This document shows positions 31,920-40,692 of a stretch of DNA of 40,692 nucleotides, in pieces (the stretch's first letter is position 1; every line of letters starts with the position of its first letter). The notes beneath the pieces were generated by a model. It worked only from the letters and a program-made list of their open reading frames with translations. It did not search any database and was not told where the DNA came from. Source of the stretch: Acidimicrobiaceae bacterium (GTDB lineage Bacteria > Actinomycetota > Acidimicrobiia > Acidimicrobiales > Bog-793); NCBI GenBank assembly GCA_027306925.1, contig DAHUXW010000072.1:1-40692 (forward strand). The letters run 5' to 3'. The position numbers and the translations under genes were made by a program.

Positions 31920-32731
31920 TCCCCGCGCCGTTCGCGTACGAGCGCGCCGCGTCGGTGGAGGACGCCGTCGCGCGGCTCGCGCGGCACGGCGAGGACGCGA
32001 AGGTCCTCGCGGGCGGCCACTCGCTGATCCCGCTGCTTCGCCTGCGCTTCGCCCGGCCCTCGGTGCTCGTCGACATCGGCCGGGTTCCGGGGCTCGACGG
32101 CGTCCGCGACGACGGCGAGCTCTCGATCGGTGCGATGACGCGCTACTGCGACGTCGAGGCCTCGCCGCTGGTCGCCGAGCACGCGCCGCTGCTCGCCGCC
32201 GCCGCCGCCGAGGTCGGCGACGAGCAGGTGCGGCACCGGGGGACGATCGGCGGGTCGATCTGCCACGGCGACCCGGCGTCGGACGTGGCCGCGGCGCTGC
32301 TCGCGCTCGGTGCGACGGTCGTCGTGCGCGGCCCGGGCGGCGAGCGGCGCATCGCGCTGGAGGAGTTCTTCGTCGGGTTCCTCGAGACCGCGATCGCTCG
32401 CGACGAGATCCTCGTCGAGGTGCGCGTCCCCGTGACGAGCGCGCCGTGGGCGTTCGAGAAGTTCAACCGTCGTGCGCAGGACTGGGCGATCGTCGGGTGC
32501 GCGGTGCTCGCCGGCTCGGAGCCGCGGGTCGCGCTCGTGAACATGGCGACGACTCCGCGACGCGCCCCGCTCGTGGAGGAAGCCCTTGCACGCGGCGCGT
32601 CCGCGCGGGAAGCGGCCGATCTCGCGTCCGAGGGGACCGAGCCCCCGTCCGACGCGAACGCGTCCGCGCAGTTCCGCCGCCATCTCGCGAGCGTGCTCGT
32701 GCGCCGGGCCCTCGAGCGGGCGTCGCGATGA
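31916..32731 (+). CDS. FAD-binding subunit of the molybdenum hydroxylase (CoxM-like)
   Basis: A 271-residue flavoprotein subunit. The two FAD loops are [13 protein letters not shown] (around 42-54) and the segment [16 protein letters not shown] (around 109-124). The C-terminal CO_deh_flav_C domain follows. Start ATG 31916 overlaps the upstream TGA. It completes electron transfer to an outside acceptor. Confidence 0.94.
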   Translation: MIPAPFAYERAASVEDAVARLARHGEDAKVLAGGHSLIPLLRLRFARPSVLVDIGRVPGLDGVRDDGELSIGAMTRYCDVEASPLVAEHAPLLAAAAAEVGDEQVRHRGTIGGSICHGDPASDVAAALLALGATVVVRGPGGERRIALEEFFVGFLETAIARDEILVEVRVPVTSAPWAFEKFNRRAQDWAIVGCAVLAGSEPRVALVNMATTPRRAPLVEEALARGASAREAADLASEGTEPPSDANASAQFRRHLASVLVRRALERASR

Positions 32732-32813
32732 CCGTGCACGGCGCCGCGCCTGCGGTGGCGACGATCGAGGTGCGACCGCGCACGCGCGTCGGGCGCGAAG
32801 GGAGCCGGTCCCG

Positions 32814-33551
32814 ATGGAGCTGAACCACGAGTTCACGGTCGACATGCCGGTGGAGCGCGCGTGGGCGCTGCTCGTCGACGTCGAGCGCATCGCGCCGTGC
32901 ATGCCGGGAGCCACGCTCGAGTCGGCCGAGGACGGGCGGTACTCGGGCACCGTGAAGGTGAAGGTCGGTCCCGTCACGACGCAGTACCGCGGCACCGTGT
33001 CCTTCGTCGAGCAGGACGAGGGCGCGCGTCGCGCGGTGCTCCGTGCCGAGGGCCGGGAGACGAAGGGGCAGGGCAACGCGACTGCCACGATCACCGCGGC
33101 CTTCGCACCGGACGGCCATGCGACGACGGTCACGTTGGCGACGGACCTCGTCGTGACCGGGCGCGTCGCGCAGTTCGGCCGCGGCGTCATCGCGGAGGTG
33201 AGCGCCCGCCTGCTCCAGCAGTTCGTCGAGTGCCTCGCCGCGACCTTCGCCGGCGCGCCGCCCACGGAGACCTCCTCCGACGTGCCGCCCGCCGCAGGCG
33301 CGACCGACGTGCCACCCACCGGGAGCCCGGACGACGAGCGGCCCACCGGGAGCCCGGCCGACGTGCCGCCCGGTGGGCAGGCGCGGGTGGGCGGGACCGC
33401 ACCCGCGACGGGTGACGCGGTCGACCTGCTCGCCATCGCACGGTCGATGCTCTCGACGCGCGCCAAGATCGTCGCGGTGGCGGTCCTCGTCGCGGTGGCC
33501 GGGTGCCTCGTCGCACGTCTGCGGCACCCGAGCCGCCGGGCGCGGCGATGA
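32814..33551 (+). CDS. CoxG-like SRPBCC protein with C-terminal membrane anchor
   Basis: A 245-residue protein. Residues 1-145 are an SRPBCC/CoxG domain ([19 protein letters not shown], then CMPGATLES). Residues about 150-205 are a Pro/Gly/Thr/Ser-rich linker with repeated DVPP and PTGSP units. The end has a hydrophobic helix ([17 protein letters not shown]) and a basic tail. CoxG recruits CO dehydrogenase to the membrane in carboxydotrophs, so this one may tether the hydroxylase to the inner face of the membrane. Start ATG 32814, 82 nt after the FAD-subunit gene; that gap holds only a spurious 31-codon frame. Confidence 0.85.
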   Translation: MELNHEFTVDMPVERAWALLVDVERIAPCMPGATLESAEDGRYSGTVKVKVGPVTTQYRGTVSFVEQDEGARRAVLRAEGRETKGQGNATATITAAFAPDGHATTVTLATDLVVTGRVAQFGRGVIAEVSARLLQQFVECLAATFAGAPPTETSSDVPPAAGATDVPPTGSPDDERPTGSPADVPPGGQARVGGTAPATGDAVDLLAIARSMLSTRAKIVAVAVLVAVAGCLVARLRHPSRRARR

Positions 33552-33591
33552 CCCGCCGTCGCGGGCTGCGCCCGGGGCGACGGTGGTAGGC

Positions 33592-35901
33592 GTGCCGTTC
33601 ATCGGGCGCTCGATGACTCGCCGGGAGGACCGCGCGCTCGTGCGCGGCGAGGCGCGCTTCACCGACGACCTCGGTGCCGCGGACGACGTGCCCATCGTCG
33701 ACGCCGTGCACATGGTCGTCGTGCGGAGCACGGTCGCGCACGCGCGGATCGTCGGCGTGGATGCGACCGAGGCGCTCGCCCTGCCCGGGACCGTGGCGGT
33801 CGTCACCGGTGCGGACCTCGCGGGCACGGTCTCGCCGTACCCGGTCGTGAGCCGGGACGGCGCGACGCTCGCGGACGCGCCCGTCGAAGTCGTCGCGACC
33901 GGGACCGTGCGCTACGTGGGCGAGCCGGTGGCAGCGGTCCTCGCCCGGAGCCGAGCCACGGCGGAGGACGCGGCCGAGCTCGTCGTCGTCGACTACGAGC
34001 CCCTCGAGCCGGTCGCGAGCGTCGACGACGCGCGCCGGCGTGTGGCCGTCGTGCACGACGCAGCGCCGGACAACGTGCTCGTGCGTTGGTCGCACCGATC
34101 GGGAGACGTCGACGGCGCCTTTCGGGACGCGCGGCGCGTCGCCCGCTGCCACCTCCACATCCCGCGCCTCGTCGCCGCGCCGATCGAGGTGCGCGCGTGC
34201 GTGGCCGCCCACGACGCAGCGGACGACCTCGTCACGCTCTGGGCGTCCGCCCAGGACCCCTGGCGCCAGTCGGCGCAGCTCGCGGCCGTGCTCCGCCGAC
34301 CGGAGGCGTCGATCCGGGTCGTGGTGCCCGAGGTCGGCGGAGCGTTCGGCTCGAAGGGCTCGCTCGTGCCCGAGTACGCGCTCGCCGCGTGGTGCGCGAT
34401 CCACCACCGTGTCGCGGTGCGGTGGTTCGAGGACCGCAGCGAGAACTTCCTCGCCGCGTACCAGGGCCGCGGGATGCAGGCCGACGTCGAGCTCGCGCTC
34501 GGCGACGGCGGGCGCTTCCTCGCGCTGCGCGCGGACATCGCTGCCGACATCGGTGCGTACCTCTACCCGAACACGCCCAACGTCGCGGTCACGACGGCGA
34601 TGCTCATGACCGGCTGCTACGACATCGCCGCGGCAGAGGTGCGCGTCGAGGGCCTCGCGACGACGAAGGTGCCGACCGGGCCGTACCGCGGCGCCGGGCG
34701 CCCGGAGGCGGCGTTCTTCGTCGAGCGGGTCGTCGACGTCGCCGCTCGGGCGACCGGGCTCGACCCTGTCGAGATCAGGCGGCGCAACCTCGTCGCGCCG
34801 GGCGCGTTCCCGCACGACAACGGGCTCGGTCACCGGTACGACTCGGGCAACTACCCGGCCGCGCTCGACGAGGCGTGCCGGCTGCTCGGCTACGACGCGC
34901 TCCGGGCCGAGCAGCGCGACGCCCGGGCGTCGGGTCGCCTGCTCGGCGTCGGGATCGCGAGCTACGTGGAGCGGGCGGCTCCCGGCGGTTGGGAGAGCGC
35001 CGAGGCCCTGCTCGCCCCCGGGGGACGCGTCGTCGTGCGCGTCGGCTCGTCACCGCACGGGCAGGGCCACGAGACGACGTTCGCCCAGGTCGCCGCGGAC
35101 GCACTCGGCGTCGCGCCCGACGCGATCGACGTGCGCCACGGCGACAGCTCGGCCGGTCCGCCGGGCGTCGGGACCTACGGGAGCCGCTCGGTCACGCTCG
35201 GTGGCTCGGCCGTGCTGCAGGCGTGCGAGGGGCTGCTCGCGCGCGCGACGGTCGCCGCCGCCACGCTCTGCGGGGTCGACCCCGCGGACCTCGACTACCG
35301 CGACGGGCGTTGGTCGAGACGGGACCGACCGGACGAGGGCGTCGGCCTCGCGGACGTCGCGGCTGCAGCGCTCGACGCGGGCGCGCCGATGCGCGCTGAC
35401 GCTCGCTTCACGATCGCCTCGCCGGTCTTCTCGTTCGGCACCTACGGCGCGGCGGTCGAGATCGACCCGGAGACGGGTCGGGTCGAGATCCTCCGCATCG
35501 CCGCGGTCGACGACGCCGGCGTGGTCGTCAACCCGTTGCTCGCCGAGGGCCAGGTCGTCGGCTCGTCCGTGCAGGGCGTCGGTGCGTCGCTGTACGAGGA
35601 GGTCGTGCACGACGCGGACGGTCAACCGGTCAGCGGGAGCTTCGTGAGCTACGGGATCCCGAGCGCCCCGGACGTCGCGTTCGAGCTCGAGACAGCGCTC
35701 CTGTGCACGCCGAGCCCGCTGAACCCGCTCGGTGCGAAGGGTATCGGCGAGGCCGGCTCGATCGGGGTCCCCGCCGCGGTCGACAACGCGGTCGTCGACG
35801 CGCTCGCGCCGTTCGGCGTCGAGCACGTCGACCCCCCGTACTCGCCCGAGCGGATCTGGGGCCTGGTCGCGGGCCGCCCGGACGCGCGCGCGGGCGGCTG
35901 A
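33592..35901 (+). CDS. Molybdopterin-binding large subunit of a xanthine-oxidase-family hydroxylase (CoxL-like, not form I)
   Basis: A 769-residue catalytic subunit. It opens [26 protein letters not shown]. Cofactor-binding motifs are GGAFGSKG, the active-site loop PYRGAGR (364-370), [15 protein letters not shown], and the catalytic Glu720 in GIGEAGS. True form I CO dehydrogenases carry AYxCSFR in that loop, so CO oxidation is not supported; hydroxylation of an aldehyde, N-heterocycle or other acid is more likely. Start GTG 33592 or, three codons earlier, GTG 33583. It ends the operon. No CoxD/E/F maturation genes lie in the window. Confidence 0.93.
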   Translation: MPFIGRSMTRREDRALVRGEARFTDDLGAADDVPIVDAVHMVVVRSTVAHARIVGVDATEALALPGTVAVVTGADLAGTVSPYPVVSRDGATLADAPVEVVATGTVRYVGEPVAAVLARSRATAEDAAELVVVDYEPLEPVASVDDARRRVAVVHDAAPDNVLVRWSHRSGDVDGAFRDARRVARCHLHIPRLVAAPIEVRACVAAHDAADDLVTLWASAQDPWRQSAQLAAVLRRPEASIRVVVPEVGGAFGSKGSLVPEYALAAWCAIHHRVAVRWFEDRSENFLAAYQGRGMQADVELALGDGGRFLALRADIAADIGAYLYPNTPNVAVTTAMLMTGCYDIAAAEVRVEGLATTKVPTGPYRGAGRPEAAFFVERVVDVAARATGLDPVEIRRRNLVAPGAFPHDNGLGHRYDSGNYPAALDEACRLLGYDALRAEQRDARASGRLLGVGIASYVERAAPGGWESAEALLAPGGRVVVRVGSSPHGQGHETTFAQVAADALGVAPDAIDVRHGDSSAGPPGVGTYGSRSVTLGGSAVLQACEGLLARATVAAATLCGVDPADLDYRDGRWSRRDRPDEGVGLADVAAAALDAGAPMRADARFTIASPVFSFGTYGAAVEIDPETGRVEILRIAAVDDAGVVVNPLLAEGQVVGSSVQGVGASLYEEVVHDADGQPVSGSFVSYGIPSAPDVAFELETALLCTPSPLNPLGAKGIGEAGSIGVPAAVDNAVVDALAPFGVEHVDPPYSPERIWGLVAGRPDARAGG

Positions 35902-35969
35902 CGCCGCGCGGCGCGGCCGCCGAGCGCTGCGCCGCGCGACCGACCGGGACGTACGCACGGCGCCGCTGG

Positions 35970-35975
35970 TAGCGT
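35970..35975 (+). promoter_or_regulatory. -10 element TAGCGT ahead of the ROK kinase gene
   Basis: TAGCGT ends 9 nt before the ATG at 35985, a spacing that would give a leaderless or nearly leaderless transcript. It equals the element ahead of the zinc-ribbon gene. Confidence 0.45.
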
Positions 35976-35984
35976 CGGCGGACC

Positions 35985-36977
35985 ATGGCGATCGGACTGG
36001 GCCTCGACGTCGGGGGGACGAAGATCCTCGCGTGCGCGGTGACCGACGCGGGCGAGCTCGTGGTCGAGACGCGCGTCGACTCGCCCCGCTCGCCGGACCG
36101 GCTGCTGAGCGCGCTCGTCGAGGCCACGGACGCGCTCGTCGCGCTGCTTGGCGCGGACAGGGATTCCGTGGTCGGGGTCGGGGTCGGGGTGCCGAGCCTC
36201 GTCGGCTCGGACGGATCGCTCTTCGACAGTCCGAACTTGCCGGCGCTCGAGGGCCTGCCGGTGCGCGCGGCGTTCGCCGAGCGCCTCGAGCAGGTCGCGC
36301 CCGGGCGCGCCGCCGGCGCCGCGCGGTGGCGTCTCGTGATCGACAACGACGCGACGTGCGCGGCCGCGGGCGAGCTCGCCTTCGGCGCGGCGCGCGGTCA
36401 CGGCGACGTCGTCCTGCTCACGATCGGGACGGGCATCGGCGGTGGCGTGATCGCCGCGGGCCGGCTGCTGCGGGGCGCGCGTGGCTTCGCCGGCGAGGTC
36501 GGCCACATCGTCGTCGACCCGAGCGGACCGCCGTGCCACTGCGGGCGGAACGGCTGCCTCGAGCAGCTCGCCTCGGGGTCCGCGCTCGCTCGCATCGCGA
36601 GGGGCGCGGCACTCGCCGGACGGGCGGGCCGCGTGCTCGAGCTCGCGGGCGGCGACGTCGACGCGGTCCGGGGCGAGCACGTTCTCGCGGCGGCGCGCGA
36701 GGGCGATCCTGCCGCCCGGGAGCTGTTCGCCGAGCTCGCGCACAATCTCGCGGTCGGCGTAGCGAACCTCGTCGAGGTGCTCGACCCGGGCGTGGTGCTC
36801 ATCGGCGGCGGCCTCGCGGCGGCCGGCGAGCTGCTCCTCGACCCGACGGTCGCGGCCTTCGCGGTCGAGGATCGCCGCGGCCGGGGCGCCCAGTCGGTCC
36901 CGATCGTGCTCGCGGAGCTCGGCCCGCGCGCCGGGGCGTTCGGCGCCGCCGCGCTCGCGCTCGGCCTCGTCGGCTGA
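35985..36977 (+). CDS. ROK-family sugar kinase (glucokinase type)
   Basis: A 330-residue cytoplasmic kinase that phosphorylates glucose or a related sugar with ATP. The phosphate motif is GLDVGGTKI at 5-13, the substrate Asp is in VIDNDATCAAAGE, the phosphate-2 motif is TIGTGIGGG, and the ROK zinc signature GEVGHIVVDPSGPPCHCGRNGCLEQ is complete (one His, three Cys). ATG 35985. It is followed by tRNA-Pro on the other strand. No sugar transporter lies beside it. Confidence 0.92.
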   Translation: MAIGLGLDVGGTKILACAVTDAGELVVETRVDSPRSPDRLLSALVEATDALVALLGADRDSVVGVGVGVPSLVGSDGSLFDSPNLPALEGLPVRAAFAERLEQVAPGRAAGAARWRLVIDNDATCAAAGELAFGAARGHGDVVLLTIGTGIGGGVIAAGRLLRGARGFAGEVGHIVVDPSGPPCHCGRNGCLEQLASGSALARIARGAALAGRAGRVLELAGGDVDAVRGEHVLAAAREGDPAARELFAELAHNLAVGVANLVEVLDPGVVLIGGGLAAAGELLLDPTVAAFAVEDRRGRGAQSVPIVLAELGPRAGAFGAAALALGLVG

Positions 36978-37071
36978 ACGCCACCGCACTGCTCCGCGTC
37001 CGGGCTCGCCGGGACGCGGCCAGGCGCGCGATCCTACGGCGAGCCTCCGCAGCCCTGCGAAGACCCGGGAG

Positions 37072-37146
37072 TCGGGGAGGCGGGATTCGAACCCGCGGCC
37101 TCCTGCTCCCAAAGCAGGCGCGCTAACCAAGCTGCGCTACTCCCCG
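37072..37146 (-). tRNA. tRNA-Pro(TGG)
   Basis: Minus strand from 37146: acceptor CGGGGAG pairs with CTCCCCG, D-arm GCGCAGCTTGGTTAGCGC, anticodon arm CCTGC-TTTGGGA-GCAGG (anticodon TGG), T-loop GGTTCGAATCC, discriminator A. CCA is not encoded, unlike in the tRNA-Gly gene. Confidence 0.95.
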
Positions 37147-37241
37147 CGGCGGCGCTCTCGCCGTCGTGGCCCGGCCAGATGCTAGGGGACGCGTGCGGGT
37201 CGCCCGTCACCTGTCCGTCGGGGCGTCGCCCGCCGCACCGG

Positions 37242-37247
37242 TAGACT
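37242..37247 (+). promoter_or_regulatory. -10 element TAGACT of the tig-clpP-clpX operon
   Basis: TAGACT ends 11 nt before the ATG at 37259. No Shine-Dalgarno sequence lies between, so the leader is very short. Confidence 0.45.
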
Positions 37248-37258
37248 CCCCGCTTCGT

Positions 37259-38626
37259 ATGCGTACCTCCGCTCAGCCCCTCGAGGGCAATCAGGTCAAG
37301 CTCACCGTCGAGGTCGACGAGGAGGAGATACGCCGAGCGGAGGAAGACACGCTCCGTCGGCTCACCCGCGAGGCCCGGATCCCGGGCTTCCGGCCGGGCA
37401 AGGTGCCGCGACGCCTGCTCGAAGCTCGCCTCGGCACGAAGGTCATCCGGGAGGAGGTCCTTCGCGACGCGCTTCCGCGCCTCTACTCGGACGCCGTCGA
37501 GGAGGCCGAGCTCGACGTCATCACGTCGCCCGAGATCGACATCACGGCGGGCGAGGAGGGCGGTCCGGTCGCGTTCGACGCGGTCGTCGAGGTGCGGCCA
37601 CGCGTCACGATCGTCGGCTACGACGGGCTCGCGGTCACGCTACCGAGCCCGGTCCCGACCGCCGAGGAGGTCGACGCCCAGGTCGACCGGCTCCGCTCGC
37701 AGTTCGCCGAGCTCACCGAGGTCGACCGTCCGGCACGCGTCGGCGACCTCGTGACCCTCGACCTGCACGGCACCCGTGACGGCGCGCCGGCCGAGGGCCT
37801 CACCGCCGACGACCTCGTCTACGAGGTCGGAACCGGGGGCATCGTCGACGGGATCGACGAGCGCCTGACGGGCGCCGCCGCGGGCGACGAGCTCGAGCTC
37901 GACGCGAGCGACGCACCGGGAGGGCCGGCGCAGCTGCACGTCGCGGTCAAGCAGGTGCGGGAGAAGCTCCTTCCCGACGCCGACGACTCGTTCGCCGCCG
38001 ACGCGTCGGAGTTCGAGACGCTCGCCGAGCTGCGCGGGGACCTCACGACGCGCATCGGCGAGGTGAAGCGCCTCCAGGCACAGCTCGCGCTGCGCGAAGC
38101 GGCCGTCGAAGCGCTCGTGGAGCTCGTCGCGGACGAGCCGCCGGCGGTCCTCGTCGCGGCGGAGACCGAGCGCCTCGTGAACGACCTCGTGCACCGCCTC
38201 TCGCACCAGGGGGCGACGCTCGAGCAGTACCTCGAGAGCACGGGCCAGCTGCCCGAGAGCCTGCTCGCCGAGCTCGACGAGCAGGCGAAGAAGCAGGTCA
38301 AGGCAGATCTCGCGCTGCGCGCGCTCGTCGAGGCGGAGTCCATCGAGGTCGACGAGTCCGAGCTCGACGAGGAGATCGTCCGGATCGCCGGGCAGGAGAA
38401 GATGACGCCGGCCCGCGTGCGCACGGCGCTCGAGCAGGACGGGCGGCTCGCTGGGCTACGCTCGCAGATGGCATCAGCGAAAGCTCTGGCGTGGCTCGTC
38501 GAGCACGTCGGCATCGTGGACGAGGAGGGAAGGCCGATGGACCGATCGGAGCTGCTCCTCGACCGTGCCGGCCCGGCTGACGGCGGGGCGGAGGCGGCGG
38601 ACGCCGCCGGGGAGGCGCGAGCGTGA
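37259..38626 (+). CDS. tig: Trigger factor
   Basis: A 455-residue ribosome-associated chaperone with peptidyl-prolyl isomerase activity. The ribosome-binding tail motif is [15 protein letters not shown] (around 44-58). The FKBP-type domain (about 165-240) has [15 protein letters not shown] and [15 protein letters not shown] long C-terminal helical domain follows, ending in an Ala/Gly/Asp/Glu-rich tail. Start ATG 37259 fits the family; the longer upstream frame runs into promoter sequence. Its TGA overlaps the GTG of clpP. Confidence 0.94.
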   Translation: MRTSAQPLEGNQVKLTVEVDEEEIRRAEEDTLRRLTREARIPGFRPGKVPRRLLEARLGTKVIREEVLRDALPRLYSDAVEEAELDVITSPEIDITAGEEGGPVAFDAVVEVRPRVTIVGYDGLAVTLPSPVPTAEEVDAQVDRLRSQFAELTEVDRPARVGDLVTLDLHGTRDGAPAEGLTADDLVYEVGTGGIVDGIDERLTGAAAGDELELDASDAPGGPAQLHVAVKQVREKLLPDADDSFAADASEFETLAELRGDLTTRIGEVKRLQAQLALREAAVEALVELVADEPPAVLVAAETERLVNDLVHRLSHQGATLEQYLESTGQLPESLLAELDEQAKKQVKADLALRALVEAESIEVDESELDEEIVRIAGQEKMTPARVRTALEQDGRLAGLRSQMASAKALAWLVEHVGIVDEEGRPMDRSELLLDRAGPADGGAEAADAAGEARA

Positions 38627-39252
38627 CCGCGTACAGCTACCTCGTCCCCACGGTCGTCGAGTCCTCGAGCCGCGGCGAGCGCGCGTACGACCTGTACTCG
38701 CGGCTGCTCAGGGAGCGCATCATCTTCATCGGCACGCCGGTCGACGACACGGTCGCGAACCTCGTCTGCGCGCAGATGCTCTTCCTCGAGTCCGAGGACG
38801 GCGAGAAGGACATCAACATCTACATCAACTCGCCGGGCGGCGACATCACCGCGCTCTTCGCGATCTACGACACGATGAAGTACGTCCGTGCCGAGAAGTC
38901 GACCTTCTGCTTCGGCCAGGCCGCGTCGGCCGCGGCCGTGCTGCTCGCGGCGGGGACGAAGGGGAAGCGGTTCGCGCTGCCCCACGCGCGCATCATGCTG
39001 CACCAGCCCTACGGGGGCGCGGCAGGCCAGGCGACCGACATCGAGCTCCAGGCGAAGGAGATCCTTCGCATGCGCGACATGCTCAACGAGATGCTCGCCG
39101 AGGACACGGGTCAGTCGATCGAGCGGATCCAGCGGGACACCGACCGGGACTTCATCATGAGCGCCGCCGAGGCGCGCGACTACGGGGTCATCGACGAGGT
39201 CATCACCTCGCGCGAGATCCCCGACGCCATGACCGCAGTGGGCGCAGCCTGA
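38623..39252 (+). CDS. clpP: ATP-dependent Clp protease proteolytic subunit
   Basis: A 209-residue serine peptidase that forms the barrel of the Clp protease. The triad is complete: Ser102 ([10 protein letters not shown]), His127 ([10 protein letters not shown]) and Asp176 (TDRDF), with the Ser-His and His-Asp spacings of E. coli ClpP. GGAGG (38611-38615) precedes GTG 38623, which overlaps the tig stop. Actinobacteria often have two clpP genes side by side; only one is here, followed directly by clpX. Confidence 0.95.
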   Translation: MTAYSYLVPTVVESSSRGERAYDLYSRLLRERIIFIGTPVDDTVANLVCAQMLFLESEDGEKDINIYINSPGGDITALFAIYDTMKYVRAEKSTFCFGQAASAAAVLLAAGTKGKRFALPHARIMLHQPYGGAAGQATDIELQAKEILRMRDMLNEMLAEDTGQSIERIQRDTDRDFIMSAAEARDYGVIDEVITSREIPDAMTAVGAA

Positions 39253-39266
39253 TCGAGGGAGGGGAC

Positions 39267-40692
<1,426 letters not shown>

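Noticed and set aside
32728-32823. Short frame starting MTVHGAAP between the FAD subunit and CoxG genes
   Set aside because: Only 31 codons, no domain, and it runs into the CoxG start in another frame.
31422-35901. Annotation as a true CO dehydrogenase operon
   Set aside because: The active-site loop is PYRGAGR instead of AYxCSFR, and maturation genes are missing.

Overview
The window is GC-rich actinobacterial DNA, roughly 70% GC apart from one AT-richer patch. It has many GTG starts, -10 hexamers close to start codons, and Thr/Ala/Pro-rich exported proteins. Gene content and protein style would fit the Acidimicrobiia, but that placement is an inference and no rRNA is present to test it.

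Layout. (1) 1-2128, minus strand: two Ala-rich exported or membrane proteins, one cut by the left edge, and a luciferase-like flavin monooxygenase. (2) 2238-4475, plus strand: a small zinc-ribbon protein, a MetE-type methyltransferase and an aldo/keto reductase, closed by a strong hairpin. (3) 4522-7290: a formate/nitrite-transporter gene broken by an in-frame TAG, a nickel/cobalt permease, and a divergent Fur-family regulator. (4) 7348-11328, minus strand: a CHASE-GGDEF-EAL protein, a HAD phosphatase and a YbaK-type deacylase. (5) 11360-15183: an AT-richer patch with an intact ISAzo13-family element, a secreted four-repeat IPT/TIG protein and an IS30-type transposase remnant. It ends against the CCA end of tRNA-Gly(TCC). 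(6) 15369-19866: pyruvate phosphate dikinase, tail-to-tail with a MarR/MFS pair.

(7) 19970-35901 is a catabolic region. An Ldh2-type dehydrogenase, a two-subunit UxaA/SuyAB-type lyase, a periplasmic substrate-binding protein, a creatininase-family hydrolase, a cupin, a D-2-hydroxyacid dehydrogenase, an LVIVD-repeat protein and a Gfo/Idh/MocA oxidoreductase are followed by a convergent FadR-type GntR regulator. Beyond it lie the ATPase and permease of a taurine/sulfonate-type ABC transporter and a three-subunit molybdenum hydroxylase with a CoxG-like protein. The set Ldh2 + D-2-hydroxyacid dehydrogenase + SuyAB + sulfonate-type ABC transporter matches the enzyme families of bifurcated sulfolactate degradation (ComC, SlcC, SuyAB), which would give pyruvate and sulfite. 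The same sequence motif lies at the lyase promoter, the gntR promoter and the transporter promoter. This suggests one GntR regulon. The other enzymes have no place in the known pathway, so the cluster may be a variant or a different pathway.

(8) 35985-40692: a ROK sugar kinase, tRNA-Pro(TGG), and the housekeeping run tig-clpP-clpX followed directly by the start of folC. The clpX frame has no stop before the window ends and overlaps folC.
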